Positions 24,233-33,496 of a stretch of DNA of 64,000 bases are shown here, in pieces (within the stretch, counting starts at the first letter, position 1; every line of letters starts with the position of its first letter). The notes beneath the pieces were generated by a model. That model worked only from the letters and a program-made list of their open reading frames with translations. It was not told where the DNA came from and ran no database searches. The DNA comes from Solibacillus sp040273735 (GTDB lineage: Bacteria > Bacillota > Bacilli > Bacillales_A > Planococcaceae): positions 1 through 64,000 of the forward strand of contig NZ_JBELZM010000001.1 in NCBI RefSeq assembly GCF_040273735.1. The letters are read 5' to 3'. The translations under genes and the position numbers were made by a program.

Positions 24233-24946
24233 ATGGAAAAATTAAATGCACAACAAATTATTGATTTTATTTCAGAAGCAAAAAAGGTAACACCAGTAAA
24301 AGTTTATGTAAAGGGAATTGGTGTTGCGGATTTATCATTTGGTACCGAAAGCAAAGTGTTTGGTGAAGGAAACAATGCGGTAGTGTTTGGCGAATGGTCC
24401 GAAATTGTAGCATCATTAGAAAAATATGCAGACCTTATCGAAGACTATGTAGTAGAAAGTGATCGTCGTAATTCAGGCGTACCGCTTTTAGATACGAAAA
24501 AAATAAATGCACGTATTGAACCAGGTGCAATTATCCGTGATCAAGTTACAATCGGTGACAATGCAGTAATTATGATGGGTGCCATTATTAATATTGGTGC
24601 AGAAATTGGTGCAAAATCAATGATTGATATGGGCGCGGTACTAGGTGGTCGTGCAACAGTAGGAGCAAACTGCCATATCGGTGCAGGAACTGTTCTTGCA
24701 GGGGTAGTAGAGCCACCGAGTGCGTTACCGGTTGTTGTAGAAGATGATGTTGTCATCGGTGCAAATGCCGTAGTATTGGAAGGTGTTCGCATCGGTAAAG
24801 GTGCAGTAGTAGCAGCCGGAGCAATCGTTATTAAAGACGTTGAACCATATACAGTCGTAGCAGGCGTACCAGCTCGTCAAATTAAAGTATTAGATGAAAA
24901 AACAAAGTCGAAAACAGAAATTATCGATTCACTGCGTAACTTATAA
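24233..24946 (+). CDS. dapH: Tetrahydrodipicolinate N-acetyltransferase (DapH)
   Basis: The 237-residue enzyme has an N-terminal helical cap and a left-handed beta-helix made of hexapeptide repeats (about 90-215, e.g. IGDNAVIMMGAIINIGAEIG). It acetylates tetrahydrodipicolinate with acetyl-CoA in the acetyl branch to meso-diaminopimelate, for lysine and cell wall. Length matches the family. It is followed 15 bp later by dapL, the enzyme that removes the acetyl group later in the path. Confidence 0.93.
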   Translation: MEKLNAQQIIDFISEAKKVTPVKVYVKGIGVADLSFGTESKVFGEGNNAVVFGEWSEIVASLEKYADLIEDYVVESDRRNSGVPLLDTKKINARIEPGAIIRDQVTIGDNAVIMMGAIINIGAEIGAKSMIDMGAVLGGRATVGANCHIGAGTVLAGVVEPPSALPVVVEDDVVIGANAVVLEGVRIGKGAVVAAGAIVIKDVEPYTVVAGVPARQIKVLDEKTKSKTEIIDSLRNL

Positions 24947-24961
24947 AAAGGCGGGAACGAC

Positions 24962-26083
24962 ATGAGGCATCTTATTGAAGTAAGACGAGACCTACATAAA
25001 ATTCCTGAAGTAGGCTTTAATGAATTTAAAACACAAAGCTATTTACTCCAGTTTATTTCAAATCTGGATCAGCAATATTTGAAAACAACGACTTGGAAAA
25101 CAGGAATTGTTGTATATATACAAGGAACAAACCCGTCAAAGCTGATTGGTTGGCGTACCGATATAGATGCTCTACCTGTACAAGAAGAGACGGGACTCCC
25201 ATTTGAATCGGAGTATGCCGGATTTATGCATGCTTGCGGACATGATTGTCATATGTCCATTGCGCTTGGACTTGTCGAGCAGTTTTCAAAACAGCCGCCT
25301 GTTCAAAATGTCGTTGTTTATTTTCAGCCAGCCGAGGAAGGTCCAGGCGGGGCAGAACCGATGCTGGAATGGCTAAAAGCAGAACAGCCTCATCTTATTG
25401 CAGATGAACTCTATGCACTTCATATCGCTCCGGAATATCCGGTAGGTACAATTGCAACGAGACCGGGGCTTCTGTTTGCCAATACTTCCGAGCTGTTTAT
25501 TGATTTGAAAGGGATTGGCGGTCATGCAGCCTACCCTCATAAAACAAGGGATATGACGATTGCGGCGGCCAATTTAGTGATGCAGCTGCAAACAATTATT
25601 AGCCGGAATGTCAATCCAATGGATAGTGCAGTCATTACAATCGGGAAAATGACTTCTGGTACAGTTCAGAATGTCATTGCAGAAAATGGACGTCTTGAAG
25701 GAACGATCCGAACGTTGAATGCACAGGCAATGGCAGAAGTAAAACGTCGTATTGAAGCAATATGCAAAGGAATAGAAGCCGCATTTGAATGCTCTATCGC
25801 TATTGATTACGGCTCAATGTATTATGAGGTAAATAATGATGCTAATTGTGCCAATGCCTTGCTGGAGTTTGCTGAACAGTTTGAAGGGACAACCGCTTAT
25901 GAATGTCCTGCTGCAATGACAGGTGAAGACTTCGGTTATTTCATCAAGGATTTGCCAGGTGCGATGTTCTGGACAGGAGCCAATTCAAATTACGGACTCC
26001 ACCATGCTAAAATGGCACCGGACGAATCACTCATTCCTCTAAATTGCCGCTTCGTCGAACAATTTATCCGCCAGCTGGTCTGA
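24962..26083 (+). CDS. N-acetyl-diaminopimelate deacetylase (DapL-type, M20 family)
   Basis: The 373-residue cytosolic M20 metallo-amidohydrolase has metal-site motifs GWRTDIDALP and MHACGHDCHMSIALG, followed by QPAEEGPGG. The lid domain runs about 175-285. In the acetyl DAP pathway it releases acetate from N-acetyl-LL-diaminopimelate; B. subtilis YkuR is the equivalent, directly downstream of dapH as here. AAAGGCGGGAA precedes the ATG. A strong terminator closes the two-gene operon. Confidence 0.92.
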   Translation: MRHLIEVRRDLHKIPEVGFNEFKTQSYLLQFISNLDQQYLKTTTWKTGIVVYIQGTNPSKLIGWRTDIDALPVQEETGLPFESEYAGFMHACGHDCHMSIALGLVEQFSKQPPVQNVVVYFQPAEEGPGGAEPMLEWLKAEQPHLIADELYALHIAPEYPVGTIATRPGLLFANTSELFIDLKGIGGHAAYPHKTRDMTIAAANLVMQLQTIISRNVNPMDSAVITIGKMTSGTVQNVIAENGRLEGTIRTLNAQAMAEVKRRIEAICKGIEAAFECSIAIDYGSMYYEVNNDANCANALLEFAEQFEGTTAYECPAAMTGEDFGYFIKDLPGAMFWTGANSNYGLHHAKMAPDESLIPLNCRFVEQFIRQLV

Positions 26084-26093
26084 TATAAGAAAA

Positions 26094-26128
26094 AAAAGCT
26101 ATCCAATAAATTTTGGATAGCTTTTTTT
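26094..26128. terminator. Bidirectional terminator between dapL and the MFS gene
   Basis: AAAAAGCTATCCAA pairs with TTGGATAGCTTTTT, A-run on one side and T-run on the other. Confidence 0.88.
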
Positions 26129-26131
26129 GTT

Positions 26132-27319
26132 TTATGAAGTGGCTTTCATTAAATGAGGCGCTTTTTTGACTGTCCATAAATAGGCAAGCGTGAAACAGCC
26201 GACGAGCACAAAAGTTCCCAGAATATATGGAGAATTCGGGTTCCAATCGAACAGGACACCTGCAAGTGCTGGACCGAACATATTGCCAAGACTCATATAA
26301 GCATTGTTCATACCGGCAGCAAAGCCTTGTTCATTACCAGCAAGCTTTGAAATAAGTGTATTTACTGCAGGACGAATAAATGTTGTGGCAATCGAAAACA
26401 GAGTTGCGACAATTAAAATGATGAAGAAGCCACTAATGTAAATAACGAGCAGCATCATTGCGGCCGCCAACAGTAAGTTGACTAAAATAACCTTCATTTC
26501 CCCGAAACGTTTAAATAGTTTATTCACGACAAACATTTGCAACACTACACCCGCAAACCCGCCGACTGTTAAAATAATGGCGATTTCTGAGGGAGTATAA
26601 CCAAACTTATGGTCTAAATAAAGTGTTAAAGTTGCTTGGAAATTGGAAATACCAAAACTGAACGTGAAGACGATGATTAAAAAGATGAAATAGGAGGTCT
26701 TCACAGATTTGACCATTTGCATTGCCAGTTTTTCACGTGGCGCAATTGTCTCTCGAATATTTTTTATATTAGGTAAATATATAGCAGACATTATTGCAGC
26801 CATATATGCTACAGCTCCGGCTAAAAAGAAAGGGAATGTCAAATTTACTTCAGATAAGAAACCGCCTACACCCGGACCGACCATAAAGCCTAAAGACATA
26901 GCTGCACCGATCATACCCATCCCTTTGCCGCGCTCTTCATATGTCGTAATATCGGCTACAAATGCCATAATTGGCGCCATAATAAATGCTGCGCCTGTTC
27001 CGCTTAAAAAACGTGCTAAAAACAAAACCCATACTTCTGAAGCGAGACCGAATAAAATTTGTGAAGACCCATACACGATCAGTCCGCCAATAATAAACAT
27101 TTTCCGGCCATGTCGATCCGACAAATCTCCGGCAACCGGAGAGAAAAGAAACTGTGCGAGAGCGAAGCCTGCAATTAAAAAACCGAGCACTTGTCCACCG
27201 ACACCGAAAACTTGCAAATAGGCAGGCATAACAGGAACAATAATCCCGATACCGCCCATTGTAATGAACATATTAAACATTAATAAATAAAGCGCTAACT
27301 TATTGGATTTTTCTGTCAT
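26132..27319 (-). CDS. MFS multidrug exporter (12-helix, TetA/NorA-like)
   Basis: The 395-residue protein has twelve membrane helices in two halves. The MFS motif A is clear in the 2-3 loop (GDLSDRHGRKMFIIGG) and motif C in helix 5 (GAAMSLGFMVGPGVGGFLSE), which marks drug:H+ antiporters. It is therefore likely an efflux pump for small hydrophobic compounds, but the substrate is unknown. AGGAAGG is about 11 nt before the ATG. Single gene convergent with dapL. Confidence 0.85.
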   Translation of the reverse strand: MTEKSNKLALYLLMFNMFITMGGIGIIVPVMPAYLQVFGVGGQVLGFLIAGFALAQFLFSPVAGDLSDRHGRKMFIIGGLIVYGSSQILFGLASEVWVLFLARFLSGTGAAFIMAPIMAFVADITTYEERGKGMGMIGAAMSLGFMVGPGVGGFLSEVNLTFPFFLAGAVAYMAAIMSAIYLPNIKNIRETIAPREKLAMQMVKSVKTSYFIFLIIVFTFSFGISNFQATLTLYLDHKFGYTPSEIAIILTVGGFAGVVLQMFVVNKLFKRFGEMKVILVNLLLAAAMMLLVIYISGFFIILIVATLFSIATTFIRPAVNTLISKLAGNEQGFAAGMNNAYMSLGNMFGPALAGVLFDWNPNSPYILGTFVLVGCFTLAYLWTVKKAPHLMKATS

Positions 27320-27503
27320 AGAATGCCAGCCTTCCTGTTTAGGTATTTCGATACTAGAAATATATAATTTATATTAAATATCATACTCTATAAATTTCAA
27401 AATTGCATTTAATCATGTCGAATCTTAATAAAGAAATTGTTAGTAGGAAGCTTTTATATGAAGCTATAGAAGTCATGAACTATCGGGTATTTATACTAAC
27501 AAG

Positions 27504-27541
27504 TATACCCCCTACACATAATGCTTTTGTGTAGGGGGTAC
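27504..27541. terminator. Strong GC-rich hairpin in the gap 27320-27559
   Basis: TACCCCCTACACA pairs with TGTGTAGGGGGTA around a short loop. It lies downstream of the DsbA-like gene on the minus strand, but T-runs are lacking on both sides, so it may act as a stabilising 3' structure rather than a classical terminator. Confidence 0.5.
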
Positions 27542-27559
27542 GTTAAAAATTAATAAACG

Positions 27560-28483
27560 TTATTTCGTTGCTATATAAGATTCACCGAGAATTTCATGCA
27601 ACTTGTATTCGTCTGGTGAGAGTTGCTGATTAATAAAAAATTGAACATCCGATTTTTCCAGATCGTACATTACTTCAATTTCTTTAGAAAAAATCAGCTT
27701 TTCCGTTTTTAGAAGTGTAGGTAAGGATGGCTGTTCTGCTGGTTGAAGTTCTTCTGTATCAATAACTTGTTTTAAGCCGTCAATATAGGCCTGTAATGGC
27801 TGACCACCAACAATTTTTACACCTTTATTTTCCTTGTTTACAATGATAATCGATGGGAAACCTCTTACTCCAAGAGTTTTCACGAGTTCGAAATCTTCAT
27901 TTAATAATTGTTGTCCGATAGGTTGCTCTGCTTCACTTACAATGGATTCACCATTAAGTCCAAGCTGATTAACAAGTTCTACTAAAACAGACCGTTCAGA
28001 AATATTCTCGTTAAATACAAAAAGGGCTTCTCTTGCACGACGTAAATATTCGGATGCAACCTTCTCACTATAATTTTTTTGGAGTACTTTAAAAACATGA
28101 GACGGCGGATAGGACGAGTGAACAGGATTATCCACCATTAGAGAACCATCAATCGGCATTCTTGAATACTGGCCTACTTCTCGCCAATGGCCAGCAACAT
28201 CAGCTGGCTTATAGATTCCGTTTGCAGGATCAATAGGTCCGTCATGCCATTTTTCCAGTAAGCCTCCCATTACAGTATGGAAGTTGAAATGCTTTCCGTA
28301 CTGTTTTATAAAACGGCCAATTACAGGTTCGATTGCCCAGCAATGTGAACAAATCGGATCTGTTACATAATAAAGATCCACTGATTTTTTCTGTTTGTTA
28401 AAATCAATTAGTTCCAATTCACTTTCCTCAGCCACACCACAAACTCCAGTTACTAAATCACAAACCATATTATTATTTTTCAA
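27560..28483 (-). CDS. DsbA-family thioredoxin-fold protein (SpxH/YjbH- or FrnE-like)
   Basis: TTG at 28483 with GGGAGGAA gives 307 residues. The DsbA fold is shown by the active site C45-S-H-C48 in TDPICSHCWAIEPVIGRF and the cis-Pro segment GVRGFPSIIIV. There is no signal peptide, so it is cytosolic, as for the ClpXP adaptor SpxH (YjbH) or FrnE-type isomerases. Two more Cys (C8 and C15, in CDLVTGVCG) form an extra N-terminal pair not seen in B. subtilis YjbH. It is divergent from a TetR gene across a palindrome (28570-28591) and may be its target. Exact role unsure. Confidence 0.75.
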   Translation of the reverse strand: MKNNNMVCDLVTGVCGVAEESELELIDFNKQKKSVDLYYVTDPICSHCWAIEPVIGRFIKQYGKHFNFHTVMGGLLEKWHDGPIDPANGIYKPADVAGHWREVGQYSRMPIDGSLMVDNPVHSSYPPSHVFKVLQKNYSEKVASEYLRRAREALFVFNENISERSVLVELVNQLGLNGESIVSEAEQPIGQQLLNEDFELVKTLGVRGFPSIIIVNKENKGVKIVGGQPLQAYIDGLKQVIDTEELQPAEQPSLPTLLKTEKLIFSKEIEVMYDLEKSDVQFFINQQLSPDEYKLHEILGESYIATK

Positions 28484-28569
28484 TGTAAATTCCTCCCTTA
28501 AGTGATATCTTTGTTCTATAATTGAATTGTAAAATATGTTAAATACATTGAGTACCGATAGTTCGGGCG

Positions 28570-28591
28570 ATGTGTTGTATATTCAACACAT
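28570..28591. promoter_or_regulatory. Palindrome between DsbA-like gene and tetR, candidate operator
   Basis: ATGTGTTG (28570-28577) and CAACACAT (28584-28591) form a perfect 8-bp inverted repeat with a 6-bp spacer. It lies in the divergent intergenic region, 34 bp before the TetR start codon, the expected place for a shared TetR operator. Confidence 0.65.
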
Positions 28592-28625
28592 TCGGGAATC
28601 TGTATAGAAAGTGGGAGGGATTATA

Positions 28626-29186
28626 ATGAAGGAAGTAAAAGTAGACCCTAGAATACGTCGTACACGTAAACTAATAATGGATGCTTTTATAGAACTTTCA
28701 AGTCAGAAGGAATTCAAGGATATAACGGTGAAGGATATTACAGCTGAGGCGATGATTAACCGTGCAACTTTCTATTATCATTTTGAAGATATTTACGATC
28801 TTTTGGATAAATCATTATCGGAAGTATTATTAGTTAATTTAAACTGTGAGACGTACAAAAGCAGTGAATTAAATGAAGAAGTGGTAAGCAGCATTTTCAA
28901 GGCCATTACAGAATTCCAAATGTCATTATCTACTCGTTGTCATCGAGGCTATGAAGATACGATTGCTCGAATTATCAGGGAACAGCTTGAAATCATTTTT
29001 TATCATATGCTCGTTAACCAGCGATCAAATGATGATGTGCAAACATTAAAGCTTACGTCAGTCATGCTGAGCTGGGGGATATATGGAGCTTCTGTAGAGT
29101 GGAAAAGAAGCATTGAAAAAGTTGAACCGGAAGCCTATATTAAATCGGTTTTACCATTTATCATGTCTGGAATTGGCGGCATGTGA
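28626..29186 (+). CDS. TetR-family transcriptional regulator
   Basis: ATG at 28626 after GGGAGGG gives 186 residues. The N-terminal helix-turn-helix (about 25-50, ITVKDITAEAMINRATFYYHFEDIYDLL) is typical TetR. The C-terminal all-helical domain binds an unknown ligand. It probably autoregulates and controls the divergent DsbA-like gene through the palindrome between them. The Nudix gene starts 14 bp after its stop and is likely cotranscribed. Confidence 0.85.
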   Translation: MKEVKVDPRIRRTRKLIMDAFIELSSQKEFKDITVKDITAEAMINRATFYYHFEDIYDLLDKSLSEVLLVNLNCETYKSSELNEEVVSSIFKAITEFQMSLSTRCHRGYEDTIARIIREQLEIIFYHMLVNQRSNDDVQTLKLTSVMLSWGIYGASVEWKRSIEKVEPEAYIKSVLPFIMSGIGGM

Positions 29187-29200
29187 AAGGGGAAGTATGG

Positions 29201-29662
29201 ATGAATTATAAATTTTGGACTGTTGTCATGATTCAAAAAGAGGATAAAGTATTGTTGCTCAACCGACAGCATGATCAATTCAAAGGATATATTCCACCGG
29301 GTGGTAAAGTGGATTTTCCTGAAGGCTTTGCTGAAGGTGCAATCCGTGAAGTAAAAGAAGAGACAGGGTTGGAAGTACAGTCATTAGTGTTTAAAGGAAT
29401 CTCCCATTACACGAATCCGGAATTGCTCGAGCATTTTATTATTTATAATTACTGGACGGATGATTTTGCGGGGGAAGTTTTAGACTCCTGCACAGAAGGG
29501 GAGCTGGAGTGGGTGAAAATAAGCGAGGCCAAATATTACCCGATGCAGGAGGATATTCAAGTACGCTTCGATTTGTTCTTCGAGCCAGGAACATTTGAAA
29601 TTCATACGATGTGGGATGAACAAAACAATCAAATCGACAGGCGTATCATACATAAGCTATAA
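29201..29662 (+). CDS. Nudix hydrolase (MutT/8-oxo-dGTP diphosphatase-like)
   Basis: ATG at 29201 with AAAGGGGAAG gives 153 residues. The Nudix box Gx5Ex7REUxEExGU is complete: it begins at GKVDFPEGF and ends REVKEETGL. These enzymes hydrolyse nucleoside diphosphate derivatives in the cytosol; the PPGGKV start of the box is common in 8-oxo-dGTPases, but substrate is not decided by sequence. Cotranscribed with the TetR gene by spacing. Confidence 0.85.
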   Translation: MNYKFWTVVMIQKEDKVLLLNRQHDQFKGYIPPGGKVDFPEGFAEGAIREVKEETGLEVQSLVFKGISHYTNPELLEHFIIYNYWTDDFAGEVLDSCTEGELEWVKISEAKYYPMQEDIQVRFDLFFEPGTFEIHTMWDEQNNQIDRRIIHKL

Positions 29663-29663
29663 A

Positions 29664-29696
29664 AAAAGCGTGACCAAATTATTGGCCACGCCTTCG
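29664..29696 (-). terminator. Terminator of the pot operon (minus strand)
   Basis: On the minus strand GCGTGGCCAA pairs with TTGGTCACGC (one mismatch or wobble) and is followed by seven T. Confidence 0.82.
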
Positions 29697-29710
29697 TGTT
29701 ACTTCAAACT

Positions 29711-30787
29711 TTATTTCAAGCTCATTTTAAATTCAAGGAAGTATTCGTTGTATTTTCCTAGCCATTCAAGGCCAAGGTTTTCATAAACTTCCAATGTTTC
29801 ACGCTGGTCATGTGACGGGTAGAAACGTTCATCGTTAATAACTTCCTCATCCATCAGTTCCCAAGCGGCTTCATTAGGTGTTGAATAGCCGACATAATCT
29901 GCATTTTGTGCAGCATTTTCAGGATCAAGCATGAAGTTGATAAATTTATGGGCACCTTCAATATTTTGTGAAGTTTTTGGAATAACCATATTATCGAACC
30001 ATAAGTTAGAGCCTTCTTGCGGTACGGCAAACTCCAATTCTTCATTTTCCCACATCATATCTGCCGCCTGACCGGAGAATGTTAACGCTACAGATGCTTC
30101 ATTATTTATCATAAGCGGTGTAATTTCATCACCGATAATTGCTTTAATGTTTGGTGAAAGCTCAATTAAATGATCTGTCGCTTTACGCAATAAGTCATCA
30201 TCTTTCACATTAAGTGACTCGCCGATTGAGTTCAGCCCCATTCCGATTACTTCACGGGAGCCATCAACCAGAAATACTTTACGTTTTAATGAAGGATCCC
30301 ATAAGTCTTCCCAAGTTTCAAAAGTTAAATGGTCATCAATTAAATTCGGATTATAGACAACTCCAACTGTTCCCCAGAAATAAGGGATGGAGTATTCATT
30401 CCCTTGATCGAACGGCAAATCCAGAAAGTCTTCATTAATATTTTGCAGATTCGGAACTAAGTTATGATTAATCGGAATAAGCAGGTCATCTTCCTTCATT
30501 GATTCAATCGTATATTCTGAAGGGACAGCAATATCATAGGCAGAGCCGCCTTGCTGTACTTTCGTCAACATTGCTTCATTTGAATCAAAGGTTTCATAAG
30601 TTACTTTAATTCCGGTTTCTTCTTCAAATTTATCGATTAATTCCGGATCGATATATTCCCCCCAGTTATAAACCGTTAATGTATCTTTACTTCCTGCAGA
30701 ACCAGCTGATTGCATACGGTCAACTGTAAAAAACAGCAGGGCACATACAATGACAATGGCAGCCGTTGCTTGAACTAATTCTCTCAT
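29711..30787 (-). CDS. potD: Spermidine/putrescine ABC transporter substrate-binding protein PotD
   Basis: The 358-residue type-2 periplasmic-binding-like protein begins, after a hydrophobic N-terminal segment, with TLTVYNWGEYIDPELIDKFEEETGIKV, a hallmark PotD start. It would capture polyamines outside the membrane for PotABC. The N-terminal segment (about 8-22) has a Cys in AIVIVCALL, but the residue before it is Val, so a proper lipobox is missing; it may be held by an uncleaved anchor. It overlaps potC by ATGA (4 bp). Confidence 0.9.
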   Translation of the reverse strand: MRELVQATAAIVIVCALLFFTVDRMQSAGSAGSKDTLTVYNWGEYIDPELIDKFEEETGIKVTYETFDSNEAMLTKVQQGGSAYDIAVPSEYTIESMKEDDLLIPINHNLVPNLQNINEDFLDLPFDQGNEYSIPYFWGTVGVVYNPNLIDDHLTFETWEDLWDPSLKRKVFLVDGSREVIGMGLNSIGESLNVKDDDLLRKATDHLIELSPNIKAIIGDEITPLMINNEASVALTFSGQAADMMWENEELEFAVPQEGSNLWFDNMVIPKTSQNIEGAHKFINFMLDPENAAQNADYVGYSTPNEAAWELMDEEVINDERFYPSHDQRETLEVYENLGLEWLGKYNEYFLEFKMSLK

Positions 30788-31584
30788 CGTTGTCCCCCCG
30801 TTGCTACTGATTTTGATCGTTTGTTAATAAAGTAGTATCCGATAACGATTAATACCGTTACAGCAAATACTAACCCTGAAATAGCATTGATTGTTAATGA
30901 AATGCCGGCACGGGCCATCGAGTAAATTTCTACAGATAATGTACTGAAGCCATTTCCTGTTACGAAAAATGTAACCGCGAAGTCATCTAGGGAATACGTC
31001 AATGCCATGAAGAAACCGGCGAAAATTCCTGGAGAAATATACGGTAAAATAACACGTGTCAATACATCGCGTTTCGTTGCACCTAAGTCTCGTGCAGCAT
31101 CGATCAGGGAAGTATTCATTTCAAGCAATTTCGGTAAAACCATAAGTACAACAATCGGGACACTGAATGCGACATGCGATACAAGTACTGAAGCGAATCC
31201 TAGTTTTACACCGATCATTGTAAATAAAATTAAGAAGCTTGCACCGATTACAACATCAGGTGAAACAATCAGAACATTATTTAACGAAAGCAATGTATTG
31301 CGCATCTTTTTATCTTTCAATGAAACAATACCGATCGCCCCAAGCGTTCCGATAATCGTTGCGATTAAACCTGATAAAAGGGCAACAAGTACTGTGTTCA
31401 GCAAAATAATAATTAATCTTGAATCTTCAAATACAGCCGCATAGTGCTCAAGTGTGAATGACTCGAAATTATTCATGCTGCCGCCACTGTTAAAGGAGTA
31501 GAAAATTAAATAAAATATTGGTGCGTAAAGGATCGCAAATACGAAAAGTAAATATACTTTCGACATAGCGGACAACTTTTTCAT
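30784..31584 (-). CDS. potC: Polyamine ABC transporter permease PotC
   Basis: The 266-residue integral membrane permease has six helices and the EAA loop that contacts the ATPase (DAARDLGATKRDVLTRVILPYISPGI). It forms the channel with PotB. Its ATG shares a base with the potB stop (TGATG), so translation is coupled. Confidence 0.92.
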   Translation of the reverse strand: MKKLSAMSKVYLLFVFAILYAPIFYLIFYSFNSGGSMNNFESFTLEHYAAVFEDSRLIIILLNTVLVALLSGLIATIIGTLGAIGIVSLKDKKMRNTLLSLNNVLIVSPDVVIGASFLILFTMIGVKLGFASVLVSHVAFSVPIVVLMVLPKLLEMNTSLIDAARDLGATKRDVLTRVILPYISPGIFAGFFMALTYSLDDFAVTFFVTGNGFSTLSVEIYSMARAGISLTINAISGLVFAVTVLIVIGYYFINKRSKSVATGGQR

Positions 31585-32387
31585 CAGATACGTCCTCCTT
31601 TAGATTTTTGTCTCGTAAACAGCATTGTGAGCACCATGAATAAAATTAAGAACACGGCAATTGTCGAACCCATACCCCAGTTTTGGGAAACAAGGAATTG
31701 TTGTTCAATCGCCGTACCTAAAGTAATAACCTGGTTGCCGGCGATTAAACGTGTAATCATGAACAGTGATAATGCTGGAATGAACGTTACTTGAATTCCT
31801 GATTTTACGCCATCGATTGTCAGCGGGAAAATGACACGACGGAAAGTTGTCCATGCATTTGCCCCCAAGTCTCGTGATGCGTAAATAAGTGAAGGATTCA
31901 TTTTATCCAATGAGTTAAAAATCGGAATAATCATAAACGGAATGAAAATGTAAACAGATACAAATACAAAACTAAAATCCGTAAATAAAATTTGTTTTGG
32001 ATCAAAACCAAATACTTCAATCATTGCATTGATCGGACCGTACAAACCGAAAATGCCGATAAATGCATATGTTTTTAACAGCAGGTTAATCCAAGAAGGA
32101 ATAATAATCAGCATAAGCCATAGCTGTTTATGCTTCGTCTTAGTCAGTAAGTAAGCAGTTGGATAGGCAAATAATAAGGTAAACAATGTAATTAAAAATG
32201 CATACCAGAAACTGCTTAATGTCATTTTCAAATAAACCGGTGTAAAGAATTTCGCATAGTTGGCCAATGTAAAATTCCCGTTTAAATCAAGAACTGAATA
32301 ATAGACGATTAGCGCAATTGGCGCGATAACGAATAAAATTATCCAAAATACGTAGGGGATTAAAGGTCCTTTAGCTGCTTTATTCAT
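31584..32387 (-). CDS. potB: Polyamine ABC transporter permease PotB
   Basis: The start at 32387 is chosen since GGGGA lies 8 nt upstream, inside the end of potA; this gives 267 residues and an 8-bp overlap with the potA stop (ATGAATAA). Six membrane helices and the EAA loop (ASRDLGANAWTTFRRVIFPLTIDGV) define it as the partner of PotC. Confidence 0.92.
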   Translation of the reverse strand: MNKAAKGPLIPYVFWIILFVIAPIALIVYYSVLDLNGNFTLANYAKFFTPVYLKMTLSSFWYAFLITLFTLLFAYPTAYLLTKTKHKQLWLMLIIIPSWINLLLKTYAFIGIFGLYGPINAMIEVFGFDPKQILFTDFSFVFVSVYIFIPFMIIPIFNSLDKMNPSLIYASRDLGANAWTTFRRVIFPLTIDGVKSGIQVTFIPALSLFMITRLIAGNQVITLGTAIEQQFLVSQNWGMGSTIAVFLILFMVLTMLFTRQKSKGGRI

Positions 32388-33480
32388 GTTCTTCATCCCC
32401 ATACGCTTCTAAACGTCTATCGAAATCTTCTTCCGTTTCATTTAAACGCATTACATGAATTGCTTCCGGATCAAAGTCCAACCCGATTTCCGCGCCAACT
32501 TCCGCTTTTTTCAATGAATGGACAAGCCATTCATTGCCGTCTTTATCATATGTCGATAATTCGTAGTGCACGCCACGGAACAGTTGTGTATCTACTGTTA
32601 CGATCAGCTTGCCGTTTTCAGGTGTTGTAATTTCCAAGTCTTCCGGACGAATAACAATATCGATTTTTTCATTCGGTTTCATCCCTCCGTCGACACATTC
32701 AAACTCTTTTCCAGCAAATTTTACGCGGTAATCTTCAAGCATGATTCCGTCTACAATATTGGATTCACCGATAAAGTCCGCAACAAAACGGTTGATCGGC
32801 TCATCGTAAATATCAACAGGTGTACCGGACTGTTTTATTTCACCTTGGGAAAGGACAAAAATTTCATCACTCATTGCAAGTGCCTCTTCCTGGTCATGTG
32901 TAACAAATATAAATGTTTTACCAAGACGCTGCTGCAGTTCGCGTAGTTCGTACTGCATTTCTGTACGTAATTTTAAATCAAGCGCAGATAAAGGCTCATC
33001 AAGTAGAATTACGTCCGGATCATTGACGATTGCACGGGCAATTGCAACACGCTGACGCTGACCACCAGACATTTCGGAAATTTCCCGGCTGCCGTAGCCC
33101 GCCAAGTTAACGAACTTTAATGCTTCCTGCACCCGTTCTTTCACTTCGGCTTCTTTTACTTTTTTGATTCGTAAGCCAAATGCGACGTTTTCAAAAACAT
33201 TCAAATGAGGGAAGAGTGCATAATCCTGGAATACTGTATTTACTTGGCGCTCATTTGCAGGAACATCATTGATACGTTTTCCGTTGAAGAAAACATCCCC
33301 TGTAGAGGCATCGGTAAACCCGGCAATTATACGTAAAATTGTTGTTTTTCCGCATCCGGATGGTCCGAGTAATGTATAGAATTTACCTCGTTCCAATTCA
33401 AAGTTAATATTTTTTAATACTACTGTTCCGTCATCATATGATTTTGTGACATTCTCAAAGCGAATAATCGTGTTATCCAT
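32380..33480 (-). CDS. potA: Polyamine ABC transporter ATPase PotA
   Basis: ATG at 33480 after AGGAGGATG gives 366 residues. Walker A (LGPSGCGKTT, about 38-47), Q-loop, ABC signature (EMSGGQRQRVAIARA), Walker B (DVILLDEPLSALD) and the switch His (VTHDQEEA) are all intact. The C-terminal part (about 240-350) is the TOBE/MOP-like regulatory domain of PotA/MalK-type ATPases. It follows its regulator gene by 16 bp. Confidence 0.94.
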   Translation of the reverse strand: MDNTIIRFENVTKSYDDGTVVLKNINFELERGKFYTLLGPSGCGKTTILRIIAGFTDASTGDVFFNGKRINDVPANERQVNTVFQDYALFPHLNVFENVAFGLRIKKVKEAEVKERVQEALKFVNLAGYGSREISEMSGGQRQRVAIARAIVNDPDVILLDEPLSALDLKLRTEMQYELRELQQRLGKTFIFVTHDQEEALAMSDEIFVLSQGEIKQSGTPVDIYDEPINRFVADFIGESNIVDGIMLEDYRVKFAGKEFECVDGGMKPNEKIDIVIRPEDLEITTPENGKLIVTVDTQLFRGVHYELSTYDKDGNEWLVHSLKKAEVGAEIGLDFDPEAIHVMRLNETEEDFDRRLEAYGDEEHE

Positions 33481-33496
33481 TATGCATCCTCCTAAT

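Noticed and set aside
26709..27221. 170-codon open frame on the plus strand within the MFS gene
   Set aside because: It lies antisense to a clear 12-helix transporter, has low-complexity Pro/Lys/Ala content and no ribosome site.
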